This document shows, one piece after another, positions 1 through 6,130 of a stretch of 10,524 bases of DNA (the stretch's first letter is position 1; every line of letters begins with the position of its first letter). The stretch lies in the NCBI GenBank assembly GCA_022448765.1, contig JAKUTI010000086.1:1-10524 (forward strand), in the 5' to 3' direction. The notes beneath the pieces were generated by a model. The model did no database searches and was not told the origin of the DNA. It saw only the letters and a list, made by a program, of their open reading frames with translations. The position numbers were made by a program, and so were the translations under genes. The DNA comes from Pseudomonadales bacterium. GTDB taxonomy: Bacteria > Pseudomonadota > Gammaproteobacteria > Pseudomonadales > Azotimanducaceae.

Positions 1-620
1 GCGATAGAAAGGGTAACTACCGATATCGATCTGTGAATACGTTTCTTGTATAGATGTAAGGTCATCGGCGATTTCGCTTTCGCCTAGGTGGGCCGTAACG
101 GATCGAGAGTGGACGATCGCGCCGCCACGAAATTCGATTGTCGACAGCATCGCTTGCATAACCAAGGGAATCCCTGCCATGACGTACACGTTCTCGATGG
201 CAAAGCCTTGTGGTCCTCCAGTTGGATTGTCAATTAATGTTGCACCCTCCGGAACTCTCGCCATACGCAGGCGGGAAGCCATGACGTCGTCTGGGCAGGA
301 CGGTTCCTAATACGGGTTTCGATGTCGGCGTTGACGACGACACCAACGTTAAAGGCGGCGGCGATGCAGTCGGTTGTGATGTCATCATGAGTTGGTCCAA
401 TGCCACCCGTTGTCAACACGTAGTCAAAGCGTGCACGGAAATCGTTCACTGTCCGTACGACGATGGATTCGATGTCTGGTACAACCTGGGCCTCCCCAAT
501 CGAGATGCCTTTACCAACGAGATATTTCGCGATGAATTGCAAGTTGGTGTCCTGTGTACGTCCCGACAAAATTTCGTTGCCGATAACGACGACTCCAGCA
601 GTTACAACGTTGTCATCCAT
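1..620 (-). pseudogene. Molybdopterin-binding (MoCF/CinA-N-like) protein, frameshifted and cut by the left edge
   Basis: The first ~105 residues, read from ATG at 618-620, form the start of a MoCF_biosynth domain. IGNEILSG lies near residue 13 and the ligand loop TTGGIGPTHDDIT near residue 70. After NADIETRI the frame runs into an unrelated tail that stops at 234. The next frame continues the same family without a stop to base 1: RLRMARVPEGATLIDNP, then NVYVMAGIPLVMQAM, ending IGSYPFYR. Restoring one base near 290 would give PAQDDVMASRLRMARVPEG, so a single-base deletion is the simplest explanation. A strong AGGAGG (625-630), 4 nt before the ATG, supports the start. Relatives are about 250-residue proteins annotated competence/damage-inducible protein A or molybdopterin-binding protein, with no settled role. 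The gene follows the crotonase gene after 89 bp. A real pseudogene and a sequencing indel cannot be told apart here. Confidence 0.8.
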
Positions 621-709
621 GCGCCCTCCTGTACTTCAATCTATTGGGTGTTGAGTCAAAGGCAATTCTTGATCGGGCCTAATTACCCAGAGTTGGCGGC
701 TGCGGAAAC

Positions 710-1507
710 TTAGCGACCGGTGAACTCGGGCGGTCGCTTTTCGGCGAACGCGCGTCGACCCTCTTTATAATCGTCAGAGTCAAAGCAAGCGCTCACTAAG
801 GCTTCAACTGCTTCGACGTCATCGATCTGACCGCCTCTTTCATAAGCGTTGATGGCGGCCTTGGCCGCCGCCACGGTCAGGGGCGCATTCGTCGCGATTT
901 GCTTAGCGTACGTGATGACGTCGTTTCGAATTCGGTCGCGGGGCGATATGAATTGCACGAGGCCAGCGTTTTGGGCTTCCTCAGCGCTCAGGAACCTGGC
1001 GGAAAACAGAATATCGCGGGCGCGTGCCGGCCCAACCACGCGAGCCAGTTTCGCAAGCCCTGCGTATTCGTAACCGAGGCCGAGTTTGGCCGCCGGAATG
1101 CCGAAGGACGAGTCAGGGCTCGCGAAGCGTATGTCTGCAGCCAACGCAGTCGCGAGACCGCCACCTATGCAGTAGCCCTCAACCATGGCGATGAGGGGTT
1201 TGGTGACCGTGGCTAAGGCGTGACTACCGGACGCAGAGATACGAGCGTATTCCTCTTTTTGTTCCGAATTCGACCGTTGTTTGTCGAACTCGCTAATGTC
1301 TGCACCCGAAACAAACGCCTTGCCGCCGGCGCCTGTCATGACGATAACTCGGACGTCTTTATCACCTTCGAAATGGCTGACGATTTCACCTATGGCTCGC
1401 CACATCTCGAGGGACAGTGCGTTGTGACGGGACGGATTATTGAATGTCATCCAGCCGATTCCATCGGCTATCTCGGCTCGCATCCGATCCGTGTTCAATT
1501 CCAGCAT
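710..1507 (-). CDS. Enoyl-CoA hydratase/isomerase (crotonase) family protein
   Basis: This is a 265-residue crotonase-fold protein acting on a CoA thioester in the cytosol. The oxyanion-hole segments are visible: GGKAFVSGADISEF (61-74) and EGYCIGGGLATALAADIRFA (110-129). The usual C-terminal helices follow and end in KRPPEFTGR. Both glutamates of classical enoyl-CoA hydratase are missing. GGGCE is GGGLA here (Ala119) and QPE is IPA (Ala139), followed by KLGLGYEYAG. It therefore belongs to a divergent crotonase subgroup, and hydration by the textbook mechanism is unlikely. The start at 1507 overlaps the stop of the lyase gene as TAATG and has AGAGGA about 8 nt upstream. An ATG at 1531 would add eight residues but lacks a ribosome site. 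It is the last gene of the MaoC-lyase-crotonase operon. The family is certain; the reaction is not. Confidence 0.93.
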   Translation of the reverse strand: MLELNTDRMRAEIADGIGWMTFNNPSRHNALSLEMWRAIGEIVSHFEGDKDVRVIVMTGAGGKAFVSGADISEFDKQRSNSEQKEEYARISASGSHALATVTKPLIAMVEGYCIGGGLATALAADIRFASPDSSFGIPAAKLGLGYEYAGLAKLARVVGPARARDILFSARFLSAEEAQNAGLVQFISPRDRIRNDVITYAKQIATNAPLTVAAAKAAINAYERGGQIDDVEAVEALVSACFDSDDYKEGRRAFAEKRPPEFTGR

Positions 1508-2415
1508 TATTCGGGTCCTCTGGCTTGGCATGCTCGTTGCAGCAACGCGCGCGCTCGATTGACGTGGGGTGCGTCGACCATTTGACCTTCGAAACGAAAC
1601 GCCAATTTCCCTTCGGTTTCGGCTTCCTCGAAGGCTTCTACTAGTCGTTGTGCCAAGTCAACGTCTGCATCGGTAGGTGTAAACGCTGAATTGACGATGG
1701 GTATTTGATCCGGGTGGATCGTAATTTTTCCTGTGAATCCAAGTGAGGAACCTTCGTAACACTCGCGTTCAAAGGCCTGTTGGTTGGCGAGATCGACGAA
1801 GACAGAGTCGATTGGTTGAACCCCCGTCGCAACGGCACAGAGCAGGGTCTGTTGACGGCAATATTCATATACGCTGAGGTAGTCGGAGTGTTTGTCGCGG
1901 TTTCGCGGCGCCCCAAGCGCGGCAGACAGATCCTCGGCACCCCAAGACATTGCCACAATGCGTGGACAAGTACCGAAGGTCGGAAGGTTCAGCGCCCCTG
2001 CAGGAGTCTCTGTAGTGATCAGTATCAGCCCGACGCTACGTCGAGGGTGTCCGTAAAACCGTTCGAGTTGAGTCAACTCCGTATCGATAAGATCGAGATC
2101 AGTAACGTGACTCGGTTTGGGTATCACGTACGCGTCAGGAGGATTTTCCATGGTCACTTTGAGGTCGTCGAAGCCCCAGGGCGTGTCGAGCGGATTAATC
2201 CTTACCGTCACTTCTTTCGTGTCAAAGTCGATCTCGCGAAGCCAATCGGCGATGGTTTGGCGGGTTCGAGTTTTTTGTTCAGGGATGACCGCGTCTTCGA
2301 GATCGAGAACGAGGCTGTCGGCTTCGCTCGCAAGGGACTTGAGTAACATTTTCTCGTTGGCACCAGGGACAAAGTGCATCGAGCGTCGTAACCGCGTGCG
2401 CGATTCGGCGATCAT
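1507..2415 (-). CDS. CitE-like CoA-ester lyase (HpcH/HpaI family; malyl/citramalyl-CoA lyase type)
   Basis: This 302-residue TIM-barrel enzyme should cleave a 3-hydroxyacyl-CoA retro-aldol fashion. Family motifs appear in order: RSMHFVPGANEKM (11-23), DSLVLDLEDAV (33-43), VRINPL (71-76, Arg72 for the CoA ester), TTETPAGALNL (134-144, Glu136 as Mg ligand), WGAEDLSAALGAPRNR (158-173, Asp162 as second Mg ligand) and GFTGKITIHP (226-235). The C-terminal MVDAPHVNRARALL keeps Asp281. In malyl- and citramalyl-CoA lyases the matching Asp comes from the neighbouring subunit, so this is more likely a stand-alone CoA lyase than the beta subunit of citrate lyase. No citD, citF or citC is present. It starts with an ATGA overlap on the MaoC gene and ends in TAATG into the crotonase gene. 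Likely substrates are citramalyl-CoA, malyl-CoA or a 3-hydroxy-3-methylglutaryl-CoA-like ester; sequence alone does not choose. Confidence 0.92.
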   Translation of the reverse strand: MIAESRTRLRRSMHFVPGANEKMLLKSLASEADSLVLDLEDAVIPEQKTRTRQTIADWLREIDFDTKEVTVRINPLDTPWGFDDLKVTMENPPDAYVIPKPSHVTDLDLIDTELTQLERFYGHPRRSVGLILITTETPAGALNLPTFGTCPRIVAMSWGAEDLSAALGAPRNRDKHSDYLSVYEYCRQQTLLCAVATGVQPIDSVFVDLANQQAFERECYEGSSLGFTGKITIHPDQIPIVNSAFTPTDADVDLAQRLVEAFEEAETEGKLAFRFEGQMVDAPHVNRARALLQRACQARGPE

Positions 2416-2864
2416 GTTTGTTTTCGCATCATCATGGCCCCGCGGCGGCAGGAGCAGACAATTTCACCGCGTTGATTGGTGCCAGTGTGTTCGAAGGTGA
2501 CGATGCCCCGATCGGGTTTGGATCGGCTGGCCCGCCGGTCGGCGACTTTCGAAGCGACGCGGATGGTGTCGCCGATGAAAACTGGGTGCGGAAAGGTCGT
2601 TTGATCAAATCCGAGGTTGCCGAGGGTGGTACCGAGGGTGGTATCGGCAACAGACAAACCAACGACGAGTCCTAGGGTGAAAATGCTGTTGACTAATATC
2701 TTGCCGTGTATGGATTGGCTGGCAAATTCAGCGTCGAGATGAAGCGGTTGTGGATTTTGCGTCAGCGCGGTGAACAGCAGGTTGTCGGTTTCAGTCACCG
2801 TCCGACCTGGTTCGTGATCAAATGTTAGACCGACTTCCAACTCTTCAAAATACTTTCCAGACAA
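2412..2864 (-). CDS. MaoC-family hot-dog dehydratase (mesaconyl/itaconyl-CoA hydratase-like)
   Basis: This single hot-dog-fold protein of 150 residues is the usual length for stand-alone MaoC hydratases. The N-terminus KYFEELEVGLTF leads into TVTETDNLLFTALTQNPQPLHLD (22-44), the hydratase-2 catalytic segment. The C-terminus has NLGFDQTTFPHPVFIGDT and NQRGEIVCSCRRGAMM. In PhaJ-type enzymes the dyad is Asp and His in D-x-N-P-L-H. Here the same-length motif reads N37-P-Q-P-L-H42, so the His is kept and the Asp is Asn. The start codon is TTG (2862-2864). No in-frame ATG lies upstream before a stop, and the sequence before it has only a weak GAG-type ribosome site. It is the first gene of the operon and overlaps the lyase by ATGA. 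The MaoC-lyase pairing resembles itaconate-degradation gene pairs and the Rv2499c/Rv2498c pair of mycobacteria (from memory). Confidence 0.9.
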   Translation of the reverse strand: MSGKYFEELEVGLTFDHEPGRTVTETDNLLFTALTQNPQPLHLDAEFASQSIHGKILVNSIFTLGLVVGLSVADTTLGTTLGNLGFDQTTFPHPVFIGDTIRVASKVADRRASRSKPDRGIVTFEHTGTNQRGEIVCSCRRGAMMMRKQT

Positions 2865-2878
2865 TGTTCTCGTCAGCC

Positions 2879-2907
2879 CTGTCAGCGTTCTTTGGCCATG
2901 CTAACCT
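2879..2907 (+). promoter_or_regulatory. Candidate leaderless promoter of the acyl-CoA dehydrogenase gene
   Basis: CTGTCA (2879-2884) matches four of six bases of a -35 box. It is followed after 17 bp by TAACCT (2902-2907), which fits TANNNT. Exactly 6 bp (CGGGGC) separate it from the ATG at 2914, where transcription would be expected to begin. No convincing ribosome-binding site precedes the ATG. This layout is typical of leaderless mRNAs in Actinomycetota. It is inferred from sequence and spacing only. Confidence 0.5.
2898..2903 (-). promoter_or_regulatory. Candidate -10 box for the MaoC-lyase-crotonase operon
   Basis: Read on the minus strand this is TAGCAT, about 33 nt before the TTG start of the MaoC gene. 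A weak TTTCAA lies 17 nt upstream, inside the divergent gene. It would give a leader of about 26 nt. It overlaps the -10-like box of the divergent gene by two bases. This is motif matching only. Confidence 0.3.
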
Positions 2908-2913
2908 CGGGGC

Positions 2914-4080
2914 ATGGACTTTGAAACGACTGACGAACACCAACTTATTCGTGATGCCATCGGCAAGATTTGCACGGACTTCCCGGACGAATATTGGTCG
3001 AAATGCGACAACGAACACCTTTTCCCTTGGGACTTCTACAACGCGTTAGCGGAGGCTGGTTGGATTGGTATTGCGATCCCCGAACAGTACGGCGGTTCGG
3101 GTCGGGGTATTACCGAAGCATCGATCGTACTAGAAGAAGTGGCTGCGTCGGGAGCAGCCATGAACGGTGCGAGTGGCATCCACTTGTCGATCTTTGGGAT
3201 GCATCCGGTCGTCAAGTATGGTTCTGAGGACATGAAGCAAAAATATTTGCCTCGTGTGGCAGCGGGCGACCTTCATGTGGCTTTTGGTGTAACCGAACCG
3301 GATGCCGGTACGGACACCACGTCGATTAAGACCGCAGCTCGTCTAGATGGCGATCACTACTTGGTCAAAGGACGTAAGGTATGGACCACCAAGGCATTGG
3401 ATTCAGAACGCGTCCTGCTATTGGTGCGCACCGAATCGAAGGATGCGGTCGCCAAGCGAACCGAGGGGATGACGTTGTTGTTGGCTGAATTGCAACGCCC
3501 TGAGGTCACCATTTCACCCATCGATAAAGTCGGACGCAATGCGGTCGCCTCGTGTGAGGTCGTCTACGACGATCTTCCGGTGCATCGGACGGACCGGGTT
3601 GGCGAGGAAGGTAAGGGATTTCGATACTTATTGGACGGCCTCAATGCTGAGCGCATCCTCGTTGCTGCAGAAGCACTTGGCATCGGTCGTGCGGCAATGC
3701 GCCGAGCCGTCGGTTATGCCAAGGAACGGGAAATATTTGGTCGGCCAATCGGTCAGAACCAAGGAGTGTCCTTCCCGTTGGGCGAGGCACAGATGCGGCT
3801 CGATGCAGCGGAATTGATGATTAGGAAGGCGTCATGGTTACTCGACAACGGCGAACCTTGCGGCGCTGAGGCAAACATGGCGAAGTGGTTGGCCGCGGAC
3901 GCCGCGTTTCAGGCGGCGGATCAGGCGGTGCAAACCCACGGCGGCTTTGGCTATGCGCGCGAATTCCACGTTGAACGATACTGGCGGGAAGCGCGTTTAA
4001 TGCGAATCGCGCCTATTTCCCAGGAAATGATACTGAACTACGTGACGGAGCATGTACTGGAACTCCCGCGGTCCTATTGA
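2914..4080 (+). CDS. Acyl-CoA dehydrogenase
   Basis: A full-length 388-residue FAD-dependent acyl-CoA dehydrogenase that introduces the alpha-beta double bond and passes electrons to ETF. The N-terminal helical domain contains IAIPEQYGGSG (53-63). The beta-domain flavin segment is FGVTEPDAGTD (124-134), followed by KGRKVWTTKA. The C-terminal domain has REIFGRPIGQNQGVSF (272-287) and QTHGGFGYAREFHVER (340-355). The medium-chain enzyme's catalytic Glu lies in YEGT, but here that stretch is APIS. Instead Glu246 in GLNAERILVAAEALG sits where isovaleryl-CoA and long-chain dehydrogenases carry their base. That fits a branched substrate but does not prove one. The gene is divergent from the MaoC operon and ends 46 bp before the convergent vWA gene. 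Start ATG 2914 is supported by the immediately upstream -10-like box. Confidence 0.95.
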   Translation: MDFETTDEHQLIRDAIGKICTDFPDEYWSKCDNEHLFPWDFYNALAEAGWIGIAIPEQYGGSGRGITEASIVLEEVAASGAAMNGASGIHLSIFGMHPVVKYGSEDMKQKYLPRVAAGDLHVAFGVTEPDAGTDTTSIKTAARLDGDHYLVKGRKVWTTKALDSERVLLLVRTESKDAVAKRTEGMTLLLAELQRPEVTISPIDKVGRNAVASCEVVYDDLPVHRTDRVGEEGKGFRYLLDGLNAERILVAAEALGIGRAAMRRAVGYAKEREIFGRPIGQNQGVSFPLGEAQMRLDAAELMIRKASWLLDNGEPCGAEANMAKWLAADAAFQAADQAVQTHGGFGYAREFHVERYWREARLMRIAPISQEMILNYVTEHVLELPRSY

Positions 4081-4126
4081 TCGGTAATAGGAAATCGTCG
4101 GGGCGAACCATCGCGTAATAATTGAC

Positions 4127-6124
4127 TCAGCGGCCAGCGAGTTTCTTGCGTTTATGCTGAACGTAATCGACGAGAATGTACTCGCCTAATTTTTCGGGCG
4201 ATGTGTAAAACACGCGGCCACCGTTGATACGAGCGATGTCGTCCATGAATTCCTTCAAGTACTGGTTGGCGTCAAGCATGAATGTGTTGATGGCGATGCC
4301 CTTTTGCGTGCAACGTTTGACCGCCTTGTACGTCTCGCGGATGGTCGCGGATGTTGGTGGATAAGCAAATTGTGCTTGTCCCTTTTCGAGATGGGCGGTC
4401 GGTTCGCCGTCAGAGATCATGATGACTTGTTTGGTCGAGGCGTCGTGTTTTGCCAACAATCGTTCTGCTAACAGCAGCGCGTGTTGCATGTTTGTGCCGA
4501 GTAAATACTCGTCCCATTGGAGGAACGGCAGGTCGTGGGCTTTTAGCTCCCGTGCATAAGCGGCAAAACCGATGATGTAAAAAGAATCGCGTGGGTACTG
4601 GGACGTGATGAGGTTGTGTAGTGCGAGCGCGACTTTCTTCGCAGATTGAAACGAACCGCGTAACGCCATCGACCATGAAAGGTCCACGAGCATTGCGGTT
4701 GCCGTAGACGTGACTTGTTCGGACCGATAAATCTCAAAATCTTCGTGACGCAGATGAACGGGTGTGCGCGGACCGTCCCGATCGATGGCGTTGCGAATCG
4801 TCCGCGGCATATGTAAATGAAAGGGATCGCCGAATTCGTGTGCCTTCGTCTGCTCAAGACGCTCACCAAAACGGCCTTCTTCGGGTATGGCGTGGTTACC
4901 CAAGCTTTGTCGTCGCAGTCGCGCGTAGATCTCACCAAGTGCACGTTGCCCGATCATTCGCGATCCACGAGGTGTTATCTCCCACTTGTCGTCGCCGGTG
5001 GGTCGCACGTAACCGGCTTCTTCGAGCGCATCGAGTAATTTCTTTAGGTCGTCGATGGACTCCACCGCGTCGTCGCCCAGAAGTGATTCCACCAGCTCGC
5101 TATCAATATGGTCCGGGTCGCCGCCGCGCTCTGCTGCTTGTACTTGGGCCATGAGGTCGTCGATCTGGTGCATTTCGTCCATGAGTTCCATGGCGGCATC
5201 GAGATCCACTTGCTCCGTACCCTCGAAGCGGTAGCGGGATCCTTGCGGATCAAGGAAATCCATTTCTTGCGTTAGTTTTCTGAGGGCGGATTCAAGCTCT
5301 GGGTCACCTAAGCGATCCGACATTAATGCCTGGAGTTGTTGCTGTTGCTCGGAGGTCAACGAGTTCATTAACGACTGTGACGCGGCCATCTGGCGACGCA
5401 TTTGGTCGAGCAATTCGTCAAGCGTTTTAGGAGGGTTGTCTCCAAACATGTCGCCGAATTTGTCCATGAAGTCTTCAAACTTTGGGTCCTCGCCGGCGAT
5501 TTTCTTGACTAACATGTCGTTCATGGCTTGGACCATGTCTTTCATTCGCTCGATATCACCGTCCGAAAGGTCTTTGACCATGTTTTCGACATTCTGGAAG
5601 AACGTTTGTGCCATCGCTTTGCGCAGTTCGTTTAAGAGCTCGAGATATTTCCTTTGGGCATCCGGGTTGAGAAATTCGTAGGTTTCTAGAGCCTTCATCT
5701 TTCCGGCAGGATCGTTGGGGAGTTCATCCAACGTTTTTTGGCTCCGCTCAGCAATTTTCTGCAATACGTCGTTGGCAAATTCTTGGTTGTCTTGATCGAG
5801 CCATTCGTTGATGGTGCTTTGTTCCATCGCGAGGATTTCAGCGAGCTTTTTTTCGATGTCCTGCATCACACTGGAGAGATCGAATTGTTGTAGGCGCTCA
5901 CGTTTTTTGTCTCGGAGCTGTTTCAGCATGTCGCGTAACCCTTGCATGTAGCCGCCGTCAGGCATCGGCATACCGCGGGACATAAGGTTACGCATTGCCC
6001 ACTTTAGGTCCCCATATTCCATCAGGTCCTCGGCGATTGCGCCGAGAACGTCGTCTGCGGACAAGGGGTTTTGTTGCGAGCCATCCCACGAACCGTAGCG
6101 AAAACGTGTGGCAATGCGACGCAT
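4127..6124 (-). CDS. vWA-domain protein partnered with a chelatase-like AAA+ ATPase
   Basis: A 665-residue cytosolic protein with no signal peptide or membrane segment visible. Residues about 60-330 are mostly charged helix with coiled-coil character, rich in Met, Gln, Asp and Lys. Residues about 356-395 (LLDALEEAGYV, WEITPRGSRMIGQRAL) look like a small winged-helix module. Residues about 470-650 are a von Willebrand A domain with a complete MIDAS: DLSWS (481-485), GTN (Thr544) and SDGEP (Asp572). It starts 6 nt after the AAA+ stop codon, so the two are co-transcribed and probably coupled. In magnesium chelatase and MoxR systems the vWA partner links the AAA+ ring to a client through the metal site. 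The mycobacterial pair Rv0958/Rv0959 has matching sizes and order (from memory). The client is unknown, and no cobalamin or chlorophyll genes are nearby. Confidence 0.9.
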   Translation of the reverse strand: MRRIATRFRYGSWDGSQQNPLSADDVLGAIAEDLMEYGDLKWAMRNLMSRGMPMPDGGYMQGLRDMLKQLRDKKRERLQQFDLSSVMQDIEKKLAEILAMEQSTINEWLDQDNQEFANDVLQKIAERSQKTLDELPNDPAGKMKALETYEFLNPDAQRKYLELLNELRKAMAQTFFQNVENMVKDLSDGDIERMKDMVQAMNDMLVKKIAGEDPKFEDFMDKFGDMFGDNPPKTLDELLDQMRRQMAASQSLMNSLTSEQQQQLQALMSDRLGDPELESALRKLTQEMDFLDPQGSRYRFEGTEQVDLDAAMELMDEMHQIDDLMAQVQAAERGGDPDHIDSELVESLLGDDAVESIDDLKKLLDALEEAGYVRPTGDDKWEITPRGSRMIGQRALGEIYARLRRQSLGNHAIPEEGRFGERLEQTKAHEFGDPFHLHMPRTIRNAIDRDGPRTPVHLRHEDFEIYRSEQVTSTATAMLVDLSWSMALRGSFQSAKKVALALHNLITSQYPRDSFYIIGFAAYARELKAHDLPFLQWDEYLLGTNMQHALLLAERLLAKHDASTKQVIMISDGEPTAHLEKGQAQFAYPPTSATIRETYKAVKRCTQKGIAINTFMLDANQYLKEFMDDIARINGGRVFYTSPEKLGEYILVDYVQHKRKKLAGR

Positions 6125-6130
6125 CGTCAG

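Noticed and set aside
631..659. TTGACT with a 17-bp spacer as a promoter for the CinA-like gene (minus strand)
   Set aside because: The -35 match is good, but the hexamer at -10 spacing (AAGTAC) is poor and would place the start of transcription inside or next to the ribosome site.
1508..1531. Upstream ATG at 1531 as the crotonase start
   Set aside because: It has no ribosome site and would overlap the lyase gene by 25 bases, whereas ATG 1507 has AGAGGA at good spacing and forms TAATG with the lyase stop.
1780..2346. Long plus-strand open frame (188 codons) opposite the CoA lyase gene
   Set aside because: It lies wholly antisense to a gene with complete family motifs, and its own translation is arginine-rich and matches nothing. 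It is a codon-bias shadow.
4101..4116. GCGA-ACCA-TCGC as a terminator between the convergent dehydrogenase and vWA genes
   Set aside because: The stem is only 4 bp and no T-tract follows on either strand; this is expected by chance.
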